64,000 bases of DNA from DASYXT01 sp035934555 (GTDB taxonomy: Bacteria; Verrucomicrobiota; Verrucomicrobiia; Limisphaerales; UBA8199): NCBI GenBank assembly GCA_035934555.1, contig DASYXT010000128.1:1-64000 (forward strand), written 5' to 3'. Shown piece after piece: positions 42,382 to 50,188 of the stretch. Position numbers and translations under genes: made by a program. Below the pieces are notes generated by a model. The model searched no databases, was not told where the DNA came from, and worked only from the letters and a program-made list of their open reading frames with translations. Numbering within the stretch: position 1 is the stretch's first letter; each line of letters begins with the position of its first letter.

Positions 42382-43179
42382 TCACGAACTGGCGCTGGTA
42401 TATCTTTTCAAGCTGGCCCGCCAACCCCATTCCGAGATCGCAAAGCACACCAGGCTCATCCCGAGCAGCAGCAACACCGGTTCGGGCCGTGTCAACTTGT
42501 GCACCAGCACGCGCACCGGCACATTCGATACTAGCAGCATCGGCAGCGCGAACGTGAAGAGCGCCTTGAACAACCCGTGAAACGCCTCGTCGGGCATTCG
42601 CGCAATCTGAAACAGGTTGTAGTAGCCCCAGACAATCCCCTGCGCACGAACGGTCCAGAAGCTGATGCTCGCCAGCAGGAACATCAGCGAATAATGAATC
42701 GCGATGCCCGCGACGCACAACGCGAAGAAGCTCAGGGCCTCAATTACCGTAGGGACAAAATGCATCTGGTGCGCCGCATAACCCATCACCCCCAGCGCTG
42801 AAAGCGCGTTCACAAACGCTCCCAGGTCCACCTGCCGCAACGACAGCACGAAGCGCGTGTTGACCGGCAATAACAGCAGGAAATCCAGTTTCCCCGTCCG
42901 CACCAGTTCGGATAAGTTCGTGCAGTTGATCAGAAAGAATGCCTGGAACATCTGCTGAATGAAATGGCTCGCGCCGACCAGCATTACCACCTGCCATTTG
43001 GTCCAGGTCCCAATCGAGTTGGTGTGCAGGTACAGCACCCCGATAAAGCAAAGCTGCAGTCCGAACCACAGCATTTCCACCACAATCCAGAGCAGGAAAT
43101 TGCTCTTAAACGACATCTCCCGGGAGACGGAGTTTTTCCACAAAGCAGAGTAAATTCGCAAGTAACGCATCGCGCTCAT
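42382..43179 (-). CDS. ABC-2 family permease (ABC2_membrane_6 type), second subunit
   Basis: 265 residues with six or more hydrophobic segments. The opening MRYLRIYSALWKNSVSREMS, then FKSNFLLWIVVEMLWFGLQL, is typical of the ABC2_membrane_6 (DUF990) family, whose members occur as two adjacent permeases with one ATPase. ELVRTGKLDFLLLLPVNTRF is the conserved cytoplasmic loop. It starts 3 bp after the other permease. The ATPase usual for such pairs is not adjacent. A composite repeat begins after the next gene boundary. Confidence 0.9.
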   Translation of the reverse strand: MSAMRYLRIYSALWKNSVSREMSFKSNFLLWIVVEMLWFGLQLCFIGVLYLHTNSIGTWTKWQVVMLVGASHFIQQMFQAFFLINCTNLSELVRTGKLDFLLLLPVNTRFVLSLRQVDLGAFVNALSALGVMGYAAHQMHFVPTVIEALSFFALCVAGIAIHYSLMFLLASISFWTVRAQGIVWGYYNLFQIARMPDEAFHGLFKALFTFALPMLLVSNVPVRVLVHKLTRPEPVLLLLGMSLVCFAISEWGWRASLKRYTSASS

Positions 43180-43182
43180 GGC

Positions 43183-44091
43183 TCAGCCTCCTGCCGCCGA
43201 ATACTTGCGCAGCCCCCGCCACCACATCAGCCGCGCCAAGCCGAAACTGAGCGCGACCCATCCAACCTGCGCCAATAAGCCCTGGACCAGCGCCGGTCCC
43301 GTCACCTTGCCCATATACAAACTGACGGGGAAATAGAGCTGATACGGAAAAGGCGTGAAGGCGAGCACCTGTTGGATGCCGGGAGGCAGAATATCCAACG
43401 GAAACATGTGACCACTGGCGATGTACTCGAAGGCAAACAGAATGAAAATGAACGTCGAAACTTCCAGCACCCAAAAGGCCAGCATCGCCATCGTGTAAGA
43501 CATGAAGAACTGCAAGAGCGCTGTCAGCACCGTCGAGAAAATAAACAAGCCGAACCTGCCCCAGCTCGCGGGCAGGATGAAATACTGGTGCAGGCACAGC
43601 GTAAAAACCGCCAGGGGAATGGCCGCCACTCCCACGTACGTTACCCGCCCGGAGAGGAACAGGCTGAGCCGATACATGACGTAATCGATCGGCTTGAGGA
43701 GGAATTGGCTGATGTTGCCGTCTTTGATGTCCGCGGCGATTTGCCAGTCGTCCTCGTTCACCGCTGTCAATGCATCGACCAGCATGGTCAGCAGGTAATA
43801 CGAAATCATCTGACTCAGGGTGTAGCTCCCCACGACTGCTCCCTTGCCCTGGCCCTTATAAATCGTGGTCCATAGGTACAGAATGGCAATGAGCGGCACC
43901 AGGCCAAACACCGTTCGTGCCAGAAAATTGAACCGGTACGTGAGATTGTTTTGAATGCCCACGCCCAGCACGTGCCAGTACTTCTTCAACGCGCCGTATC
44001 CTCGCCCGCAGCGCCCTTCGTGGCAAGCCTCGGCGAACGCAGTTCGGTGCAGGCCAGGTTCCAGGATGCCAGTGCTGCGCCATACTAACAT
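43183..44091 (-). CDS. ABC-2 family permease (ABC2_membrane_6 type), first subunit
   Basis: 302 residues from ATG 44091. The family-like start is KKYWHVLGVGIQNNLTYRFN, so a TTG at 43989 just before it is also plausible and would drop a 34-residue, non-membrane leader. Six hydrophobic segments follow (VFGLVPLIAILYLWTTIY, MISYYLLTMLVDAL, RLSLFLSGRVTYVGVAAIPL and more), with the cytoplasmic IKDGNISQFLLKPIDYVMYR loop of the family. It pairs with the gene at 42382. It is divergent from the PH-like protein. Substrate unknown. Confidence 0.88.
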   Translation of the reverse strand: MLVWRSTGILEPGLHRTAFAEACHEGRCGRGYGALKKYWHVLGVGIQNNLTYRFNFLARTVFGLVPLIAILYLWTTIYKGQGKGAVVGSYTLSQMISYYLLTMLVDALTAVNEDDWQIAADIKDGNISQFLLKPIDYVMYRLSLFLSGRVTYVGVAAIPLAVFTLCLHQYFILPASWGRFGLFIFSTVLTALLQFFMSYTMAMLAFWVLEVSTFIFILFAFEYIASGHMFPLDILPPGIQQVLAFTPFPYQLYFPVSLYMGKVTGPALVQGLLAQVGWVALSFGLARLMWWRGLRKYSAAGG

Positions 44092-44177
44092 GTCTAACTT
44101 CCTTCCAAACTTTGTCGCAAACTTTGTCGCAAGCTTAGCTTTGTCGAACCGCCGCCAACTTCCGCGAAAGCGTGCGA

Positions 44178-44206
44178 TTGAGATTTGTGTTCCTTGCTGC
44201 AATATT
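44178..44206 (+). promoter_or_regulatory. Candidate promoter of the PH-like gene
   Basis: TTGAGA (44178) and AATATT (44201) are 17 bp apart. Transcription would begin near 44213, the GTG I take as the start, implying a leaderless mRNA. It rests on consensus matching only. Confidence 0.3.
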
Positions 44207-44212
44207 CCCCGC

Positions 44213-44575
44213 GTGGTCCAAATAACACAAGCGGGCCGGAAACTGATCCTGGAGGTTGAAGGCTGGGATAAGCTGTGGGCATTCAAGAGCCGGTTGGAAG
44301 TTCCTCAGGAAAATATTCGCTCCGTTCGAGCTGACCCAGAGGTCGCCAAGGGGCTGTGGAAAGGAATCCGCGCACCCGGAACGCATCTGCCGGGGGTTAT
44401 TATCGCGGGAACGTATTATCAACACGGCCAACGCATCTTCTGGGACGTCAAGGACCCTGAAAAAGCGATCGTGATAGAACTCTCCGACGAGCGCTATAAC
44501 GAACTGATCGTGGAAGTTGAAGAGCCAGCACGCACCGTGCGGGAAATTCAGGCGATGATTTCGCGCGACCGGTGA
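44213..44575 (+). CDS. Small conserved protein, PH-like fold possible
   Basis: 120 residues from GTG 44213, just where a candidate promoter would start transcription. The frame stays open upstream to 43955, but those residues look random. The sequence (RKLILEVEGWDKLWAFKSRL, VPQENIRSVRADPEVA, YYQHGQRIFWDVKDPEKAIV, IELSDERYNELIVEVEEPAR) reads like a small beta-rich domain of the bacterial PH type, ending in a helix. Function unknown. It is divergent from the permease pair and near the PLD lipoprotein gene on the same strand. Confidence 0.65.
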   Translation: MVQITQAGRKLILEVEGWDKLWAFKSRLEVPQENIRSVRADPEVAKGLWKGIRAPGTHLPGVIIAGTYYQHGQRIFWDVKDPEKAIVIELSDERYNELIVEVEEPARTVREIQAMISRDR

Positions 44576-44648
44576 CCTCAGCACCAACGGACCCACGCTC
44601 GACCCGGCAGGCTGGCTTTCCCCATCCGTTTCTGCCATCGTCCTGGGC

Positions 44649-45209
44649 ATGAAACCGTCGCCGTTGCTGTTGGCGCTGCTGCTTGGGTTGCCCGGGTGTT
44701 CCCCCCAATCCTCGATTCCGCAGGGCGTGCAGGTCTATTTCTCTCCGAACGGCGGAGCGACCGACGCGGTGGTCAACGCCCTCGATCAGGCGACCAACCT
44801 GGTCCTGGTCCAGGCCTACAGTTTCACCTCCGCCCCAATCGCCAGGGCCCTCGTGGACGCCCATCGCCGCGGCGTGCGCGTCCAGGTCATCCTCGATAAG
44901 AGCCAGCGAACCGAAAAATATTCCGAAGCCGATTTCCTGCTCCACAATGACATCCCGACGTTCATCGACGCGCAGCATGCCATTGCCCACAACAAAATTA
45001 TAATTCTGGACAATTATGTTGTGCTGACCGGTTCCTTCAATTTCACCCGAGCCGCCGAGGAACATAACGCCGAAAATCTCCTGGTTATCAATGATCCGGC
45101 GCTGGCCCGGCGCTACACGCAAAATTGGCACGACCATGAGTCTCATTCCGAGCCTTACGACCGGCCAGCGCTTCGAACCACCGAAAATCGGCACAGTATC
45201 CGCCGATAA
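44649..45209 (+). CDS. Phospholipase D-like lipoprotein (PLDc_2, single HKD motif)
   Basis: 186 residues. The signal sequence MKPSPLLLALLLGLPGC ends in a lipobox, so the protein is probably anchored by its cysteine. The rest is a single PLD domain: VQVYFSPNGGATDAVVNALD, VQAYSFTSAPIARALVDAHR, the HxKxxxxD motif in HNKIIILD followed by VLTGSFNFTRAAEEHNAENL. Single-motif members such as Nuc work as dimers and cut DNA or phosphodiesters. It probably acts outside the cytoplasm. The C-terminal 25 residues are hydrophilic. A composite repeat follows. Confidence 0.92.
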   Translation: MKPSPLLLALLLGLPGCSPQSSIPQGVQVYFSPNGGATDAVVNALDQATNLVLVQAYSFTSAPIARALVDAHRRGVRVQVILDKSQRTEKYSEADFLLHNDIPTFIDAQHAIAHNKIIILDNYVVLTGSFNFTRAAEEHNAENLLVINDPALARRYTQNWHDHESHSEPYDRPALRTTENRHSIRR

Positions 45210-45213
45210 TTTC

Positions 45214-45326
45214 CCGGAGCGCGGACTTTTAGTCCGCAGCAACGCCCTAACACCAGGCGCGCTGCATATTTTCGAGGCGGTCCTCACATTCGGTGCCTTG
45301 CTGCGGACAGCAATGTCCGCGCTCCG
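45214..45326. repeat. Composite hairpin repeat, copy 7 (hybrid ends)
   Basis: The left end is CCGGAGCGCGGACTTTTAGT then CCGCAGCAAC (GGACT/AGTCC stem). The right end is CTTGCTGCGGACAGCAATGT then CCGCGCTCCG (GGACA/TGTCC stem). The two ends come from different subfamilies, yet each forms its own hairpin. It sits 5 bp after the PLD-gene stop. Confidence 0.85.
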
Positions 45327-45399
45327 TTTCTGCTGTCGCTGCCCCATCCCGGTTTCGCGCGATTCCTGAAACTTTCTGCCGGGCTATTGTGTTTGTTCG

Positions 45400-45421
45400 T
45401 CAAGGGCCATAACGGCCTTGA
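45400..45421. promoter_or_regulatory. Dyad upstream of the DUF4252-like genes
   Basis: TCAAGGGCC-ATAAC-GGCCTTGA is an 8-bp dyad with one bulged G, about 36 bp before the first DUF4252-like start. It could be a binding site or an RNA hairpin in the leader. No protein partner can be named. Confidence 0.35.
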
Positions 45422-45456
45422 TGACCTAAAACCTAAAAAATGAATTGGAGCCTGAT

Positions 45457-46014
45457 ATGACACGCATAATGCCCTTCGCAGTCGGTACCGCCCTGCTCTC
45501 TCTGGCCCTGACCTTCAACGGCCGCGCCGGGGGCCTGCCGGCCGGCCAGGTGGACTTCGGCACCTTTACGCCGCCCTCCGGCGGCGCTCAATTCGTCGAG
45601 GTTAACCTCACCAGCAATCTGATTTCGCTTGCAGCCAAGCTCGTCGAAAAACAAGAGCCCGATGTCGCTCAACTGCTCAATGGCCTGCAGATGGTCAGCG
45701 TCCACGTCATTGGTTTGACGGATGAGAATCGGGACGACATCAAAGACCGGATGGAGAAAACGCGTAAAGAACTGCTCACCAAAGGGTGGGATCGGATCGT
45801 CGCCGCCCGGCAGGAAGGCAAAGATGTCGGCATCTACTTAAAGACGCAGAACAAGGATACCGTGCAGGGGCTGGTGGTGACGGTTCTAGATGGCAACGAG
45901 CACGCCGTGTTCATCAATATCGTTGGCGATATTAAACCCGAAAAACTCGCGCTTTTGGGCGAACGCTTGCATATCGACCCGCTCAAGAACCTGCCTAAGC
46001 CGGACGAGAAATAG
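45457..46014 (+). CDS. DUF4252-like secreted protein
   Basis: 185 residues from ATG 45457, eight bases after a GGAG ribosome site; TTG 45445 also opens the frame. N-terminal signal sequence (MPFAVGTALLSLALTFNGRA). The body has the DUF4252 layout: SLAAKLVEKQEPDVAQLLNG, VSVHVIGLTDENRDDIKDRM, TKGWDRIVAARQEGKDVGIY, then VVTVLDGNEHAVFINIVGDI. Family members are secreted or lipoprotein and of unknown function. They are often near anti-sigma or sigma genes, none of which is seen here. A second, related gene follows 64 bp on. Confidence 0.8.
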   Translation: MTRIMPFAVGTALLSLALTFNGRAGGLPAGQVDFGTFTPPSGGAQFVEVNLTSNLISLAAKLVEKQEPDVAQLLNGLQMVSVHVIGLTDENRDDIKDRMEKTRKELLTKGWDRIVAARQEGKDVGIYLKTQNKDTVQGLVVTVLDGNEHAVFINIVGDIKPEKLALLGERLHIDPLKNLPKPDEK

Positions 46015-46078
46015 CCCGGCACGAGCGGGTCGTTGCCACCGTAAGTTCAACCCGCCACATCGAAAAACAAAGCGGCCT

Positions 46079-46696
46079 ATGTCACCCGGCACACCCAATC
46101 CAGTTTCAACGCCGCAGCGGTCGTATCGTGGGTTTTACGTCACCGGCGCGGTTTTGCTCGGCCTGGCCTGTGCCGTCATTGGCATCACGGGATATTTCCG
46201 ATTAGGCTCCGATACCCAGGCGCTGCGTGACAGTTGCCTCAGCGCCGCGCCAGGCCAGTGGCATAAGAAATTCTCGCTGCGGGTGGGGTTGTGCACGACT
46301 GCTCTGGCTCGCACCGTCGCGTCCGGTTTTAAGCTCGAACCGGACGCACAGGCCGCCCTGGAAGCCGTCCATGGCGCGGAAGTTGGCATTTACGACCTGG
46401 CTGCGCCAGCGGCGGAGCCGACCCCCGCGGCGCTGCTGGCTCGAGCCGACCGAGTCATGTTGCGGCGCGGGTGGGACCGCATCGTTGGCGTGGTGAACGA
46501 GCGTGAATTGGTGGCAATCTACCTGCCGCACCGGGGCGTATCGCTTCGGCACATGAACTGTGCGTTGATGGTGTTTCACGAGAACCAACTCATCGTGGTT
46601 GGTGCCCGGGCCAACCTGAAGCCCCTGGCCGATGTGGCCGCGCGCCATCTTGAAGTCGTGGAGCGGGGAGCGGGCGAGCGTAGAGCGGGCATCTAA
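46079..46696 (+). CDS. DUF4252-like membrane-anchored paralogue
   Basis: 205 residues from ATG 46079; the frame upstream to 45890 is out of character. One membrane segment (GFYVTGAVLLGLACAVIGITG) starts after 20 residues. The outer part matches the upstream protein in pattern: SLRVGLCTTALARTVA, PDAQAALEAVHGAEVGIYDL, RADRVMLRRGWDRIVGVVNE, then LVAIYLPHRG and ALMVFHENQLIVVGARANLK. GWDRIV is shared by both. Function unknown. The two are likely one operon and may form a complex (inference). Confidence 0.75.
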   Translation: MSPGTPNPVSTPQRSYRGFYVTGAVLLGLACAVIGITGYFRLGSDTQALRDSCLSAAPGQWHKKFSLRVGLCTTALARTVASGFKLEPDAQAALEAVHGAEVGIYDLAAPAAEPTPAALLARADRVMLRRGWDRIVGVVNERELVAIYLPHRGVSLRHMNCALMVFHENQLIVVGARANLKPLADVAARHLEVVERGAGERRAGI

Positions 46697-46721
46697 CCAC
46701 AGCAATAATCACCAGGAAGAG

Positions 46722-47153
46722 TCAGTTTGTGGTTACACGGCCAACGCTCTGCGGAAGCGCAGTCAAATCCGGCGCCACAAATTGTCGTTTGGCGGCGGCA
46801 GACATTATGAGAGCTCTGGAATAGAAGAACAGCAGTGCCCGCTTTGACAGGAGCTGCGGTTGGCTTTCCAGGAACGCATCGGCGGTTTCACTCGGGCCAA
46901 ACTCGCACAGCGTCAGGTAAACCAGCCTCATCCACGCCTGCGTCATCGTTTCGTGATACCCACCCGTCGGGCTCTCCGGCACCTGGTGCGCCGCATTGAA
47001 AGCCTTTATCCCGCAGCACATTTTCTGAATTGCCAGTTCAAGTCCATACCGGCAGAGATAAAGGTAGGCCACTTTGATGTGCTCACGGTGGTGCCACTGG
47101 CCTAGCGGCCAGGTGCCATTCTCGAACTTTGCCAGGAACGTGTCGTCGTCCAT
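46722..47153 (-). CDS. Conserved hypothetical protein with HHREH motif
   Basis: 143 residues from ATG 47153 (MDDDTFLAKFENG). The first 18 residues of the longer frame are not needed. A largely helical protein with WPLGQWHHREHIKVAYLYLC near the start, AFNAAHQVPESPTGGYHETM, and TLCEFGPSETADAFLESQPQ. The HHREH pattern occurs in a widespread family of unknown function. It is not clear whether it binds metal. It converges with the DUF4252-like pair, 25 bp apart. Confidence 0.7.
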   Translation of the reverse strand: MDDDTFLAKFENGTWPLGQWHHREHIKVAYLYLCRYGLELAIQKMCCGIKAFNAAHQVPESPTGGYHETMTQAWMRLVYLTLCEFGPSETADAFLESQPQLLSKRALLFFYSRALIMSAAAKRQFVAPDLTALPQSVGRVTTN

Positions 47154-47310
47154 TCGGGTTGATTTTACCTGAAATTTGGACCGAAGGCCCCCCCGGTGTA
47201 AACTCATTTCAAGGTCACCATACCACGGTGTTGCCGCGCGTTTTAGCAGACCACTTACTTAGCTGACCCTGACCACTGAACGCGGTGTTAAAACCGGGCG
47301 GTCGGCAAAA

Positions 47311-47349
47311 AAAGCGGCCGAGGGCTGCCACAGTCCAAAACCTCGCGGC
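47311..47349. repeat. Half copy of the second inverted-repeat family
   Basis: AAAGCGGCCGAGGGCTGCCA then CAGTCCAAAAC matches the left arm of the element at 48701-48799, but no facing arm is found nearby. It is a solitary end, probably a deletion product. Confidence 0.6.
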
Positions 47350-47730
47350 ATCTTGCCGACGATTATGAACCTCGCCCAATGCTGAACCGGCGTCGGGCAA
47401 GGCAGCGGTGTTGACACCTGGATTCAAAAGAGTCCCGACAACTGCCTCGCTCGACGCTCCACGCCCCACGCCCCACGCTTTTGTCACGGCTGCACGCCGG
47501 CGAGCCCTGGCACACTTGCACAATTCGCCTCCACCCGTGCCACCCTCGCTCCACGCCCTTGGCACGGCGGCAAGCCCTGGCAAGGTTGCGGCACAGACGC
47601 GTCACGGGCATGTCACACCTCGGCAAAGCGCAATCCATCCACTTGATTGCAAGCCTCTTACCCGTCTGTCACGGGTGGCACAGCTCATTTTTACCCCCTC
47701 CGCTCCCCCGAAATTTCCGTACATAGTTCA

Positions 47731-47762
47731 ATCATATTCGTAATCATATTCGTAATCGTAAT
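47731..47762. repeat. Hexanucleotide tandem repeat
   Basis: On the minus strand the sequence is ATTACGATTACGAATATGAT, then TACGAATATGATTG, units of six bases of the ATTACG/AATATG type. Such tracts often lie before genes for four-helix-bundle proteins in related genomes, but no such gene is present here. Confidence 0.55.
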
Positions 47763-48305
47763 CCCCCCCGCCCTGCTCGCCCGGTGGCCCCTCGCCCGTA
47801 TTAGCCTTGCCGCTGTCTCATTATCACCCCCATTCATGGGGGTGAAGGCAGCACGAAAACCCGGCACCCCAACCGTTTCAACGGTTTCCCGCTTGTGGCT
47901 CAGAATTCCAGCCCCGGTCCAACTTAAAATCCACCCATAGTCCAGGTGAAAGTCCAAGTTAAAGACCCCAGAAATCCAGGACAATCCAACACAATCCAAG
48001 TTGATTATTTTTCTGCCGATTGGCAGCGACCTTTACCATCCCTGCCCCCAAACCCTCTGCTTCGCACTCGCATCCAGCACAGCCGCAATAAGCCTACGCC
48101 ACGCCAGCGCCCCGCTAGCGCCCCGCTTGAAACGTGTTAGCCTCGCCGGGACGCGGGGACGGCACTGGGACGGATGCAAATCCAAATCTCTCGGGTTTTA
48201 CCAGCCTTGGGACGATGGGACGCTTGTGCACCCCCAGTACCTAACATCGCAGCATCGAGCGTAAGCTTGCCCAAAGGCGGCTCCCGCGTATGTTGGTGCG
48301 GAAAG

Positions 48306-48638
48306 ATGATCGAGGACACGATAGGCAAGATTCGCGCGAAACTCGAAGGGGCCGACGCGATGAAGGACGACCGCCGCCGGGAATTGCTGCAGTTGCTCGA
48401 CACCCTCCGGCGCGAGGTGGACACCCTTTCCAAGACCGACCGCGAGCAAGCCCAAAGCATCGCCGGGTTCGCCGAACTCTCGACCCACGAAGCCATGCGC
48501 ACCGAGCAGAATCCCCGTTTGCTGAAGCTTTCGCTCGAAGGGCTGACTTCCTCCGTGGCGGAACTGGAGGAGTCCCATCCGCGGCTGGTCCAAATCGTCA
48601 ACGCCATCAGCAACACGCTGTCAAATCTGGGCATCTGA
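48306..48638 (+). CDS. DUF4404-family protein
   Basis: 110 residues from ATG 48306, preceded by GGAAAG. The longer frame from 48174 adds residues unlike the family. The start MIEDTIGKIRAKLEGADAMK and DDRRRELLQLLDTLRREVDT match the short DUF4404 family, which is all helical and probably coiled coil. The middle LRREVDTLSKTDREQAQSIA and the C-terminal HPRLVQIVNAISNTLSNLG are typical. Function unknown. It is isolated, followed by an inverted repeat. Confidence 0.8.
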   Translation: MIEDTIGKIRAKLEGADAMKDDRRRELLQLLDTLRREVDTLSKTDREQAQSIAGFAELSTHEAMRTEQNPRLLKLSLEGLTSSVAELEESHPRLVQIVNAISNTLSNLGI

Positions 48639-48700
48639 GAAGGTGGGTTTCGCCCAACTCGCCGAGCGCATTATTACTCTAGGGCGCTTCAGGCGGCAGG

Positions 48701-48799
48701 AGGAAAAGCGGCAGGGGGCTGCCGCAGTCCAAACGCTGCCGCAAGTTCTCAGGCGCCACTCCAGGTTTTGGACTGCGGCAGCCCCCAGCCGCCTTTTCC
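48701..48799. repeat. Inverted repeat, second family, copy 2
   Basis: AGGAAAAGCGGCAGGGGGCT then GCCGCAGTCCAAA faces TTTTGGACTGCGGCAGCCCC then CAGCCGCCTTTTCC. The arms are about 32 bp with a centre of about 32 bp. The AGTCCAAA core is shared with 4651-4728, while the inner stem differs (GCCGC for GCGCC) and still pairs. It lies between the DUF4404 gene and the Gfo/Idh gene. Confidence 0.85.
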
Positions 48800-48885
48800 A
48801 TCAACCATGGTTTTTAATGACACGGCAGCGCAGGTTCCAAAAACTCTTCTTGCCACTGCACCACTGAAACCCATTCTCTCGAGGC

Positions 48886-50175
48886 ATGCAACGTGCCCTT
48901 TCGCGTCGTGAATTCCTGCGTCGATCCTCTTTCGCCGGCGTTGCCCTGGGCGCCGTGGGACCCGCGGCGTTGACCCGCGCCAGCTCGTCCCCCAACGAAA
49001 AAGTCATCATTGCCGTGATTGGTTGTCACGGCCGCGGCATGGACCACATCGCCGCATACTTGAACGTGCCGGCTGCCGAGATTGGCTACATTTGCGACGT
49101 GGACAAGCGCGCGTTGCAACATGGGGTCGCGGCCGTCGCGGCCAAACAGCAGCGGCGCCCCGAAGGGTTCACTGACCTGCGCCGCTTGCTCGAACAGAAA
49201 GACCTCGATGCGGTGTCCATTGCCACGCCTGACCACTGGCACGCCCCGGCGGCCATTCTGGCTTGTGCGGCGGGCAAGCACGTCTATGTCGAGAAGCCGG
49301 GGAGCCATAACCTGCACGAGAGCCGCTTGCTTGTCGCGGCCGCCCGCAAACACCGGCGGGTCGTGCAAATGGGCAACCAGCGCCGGAGCTGGCCCTGGGT
49401 GCAAGAAGCCATTGCCGCACTGCACGCCGGCGAACTGGGCGAGCTGTTTTTCGCGCGCACTTGGTACACCAACCATCGCCCCTCCATCGGCCACGGCCGC
49501 GTCGTGCCGGTCCCGCCCTGGTTGGATTGGTCCTTGTGGCAAGGACCAGCCCCGGAGGAGCCCTTTCGAGACAACTTGCCGCATTACAATTGGCACTGGT
49601 TTTGGACCTGGGGCACCGGCGAGTTGGGCAACAACGGCGTTCACGCCTTGGACGTCGCCCGCTGGGGCCTGCGCGTCGATATTCCCCGGCGCGTCACTTG
49701 CGGCGGCAACCGCTATCATTTCCAGGATGATTGGCAAACGCCCGATACCTGCGTTGCCACGTTCGATTTCGGCAACAAGGGAATCGTTTGGGAAGGCCAA
49801 AGTTGTGACCCACGCGGATTCGAAGGCGCGACTTTCGGGATAAACTTTTACGGCGAACACGGCACCATGAGCATCGCCGGGACAACCGCCCGAGTGTTCG
49901 ATTTGGACCAGAAACTGGTGCGAGAAATCAAGGGCCGCGCCGATGATGTCCTCCACTTCGCCAATTTCGTGGACGCCATCCGGCGAGGAATACCTTTGCG
50001 GGCCGAGATCGAAGATGCCGAGCACAGCACGCGTCTTTGCCATTTGGGGAATATCTCGTGGCGCACTGGTGATACGCTGGACTGCGATCCGGTCTCCGGC
50101 GACATTCTCCACGACAAGGCGGCCCGCGCACTCGAACGCAGGCGCTATCGTCACGGTTGGGAACCCAAGGTGTGA
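48886..50175 (+). CDS. Tat-exported Gfo/Idh/MocA oxidoreductase
   Basis: 429 residues. The N-terminus SRREFLRRSSFAGVALGAVG is a twin-arginine signal, so the protein is folded with its cofactor before export. The Rossmann motif is AVIGCHGRGMDH. The EKP motif lies in HVYVEKPGSHNL, with CDVDKRAL before it, and VQMGNQRRSWPWVQEA follows. The WHWFWTWGTGELGNNGVHAL block marks the secreted subgroup common in Planctomycetes and Verrucomicrobia. Its substrate is unknown, presumably a sugar or glycoside. The next gene starts 13 bp on. Confidence 0.92.
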   Translation: MQRALSRREFLRRSSFAGVALGAVGPAALTRASSSPNEKVIIAVIGCHGRGMDHIAAYLNVPAAEIGYICDVDKRALQHGVAAVAAKQQRRPEGFTDLRRLLEQKDLDAVSIATPDHWHAPAAILACAAGKHVYVEKPGSHNLHESRLLVAAARKHRRVVQMGNQRRSWPWVQEAIAALHAGELGELFFARTWYTNHRPSIGHGRVVPVPPWLDWSLWQGPAPEEPFRDNLPHYNWHWFWTWGTGELGNNGVHALDVARWGLRVDIPRRVTCGGNRYHFQDDWQTPDTCVATFDFGNKGIVWEGQSCDPRGFEGATFGINFYGEHGTMSIAGTTARVFDLDQKLVREIKGRADDVLHFANFVDAIRRGIPLRAEIEDAEHSTRLCHLGNISWRTGDTLDCDPVSGDILHDKAARALERRRYRHGWEPKV

Positions 50176-50188
50176 TACTCTCTCTCAA

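Larger units (their letters stand above)
47154..48305. other. Long stretch without a gene
   Basis: About 1150 bp with no frame that reads like protein. It contains a half repeat of the AGTCCAAAA family (47311-47349), an unordered pyrimidine-rich block (47450-47700) with repeated GCCCTGGCA-type segments, a hexamer repeat (47731-47762), the dyad AACCGTTTCAACGGTTT near 47869, and a short AATCCA-rich stretch near 47975-48000. It looks like accumulated debris, possibly including a lost gene. Terminator or promoter sites for neighbours cannot be told apart here. Confidence 0.55.

Noticed and set aside
44090..44212. ATG 44090 as start of the PH-like protein
   Set aside because: It would add 41 residues of unusual composition (LPNFVANFVASLALSNRRQ) derived from a short repeated AACTTTGTCGCA tract. 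The family-like part starts at 44213.
47363..47999. Several short frames on both strands in the gene-poor region
   Set aside because: All are low-complexity translations of repeats and pyrimidine tracts (for example RETVETVG), without start sites or domains.
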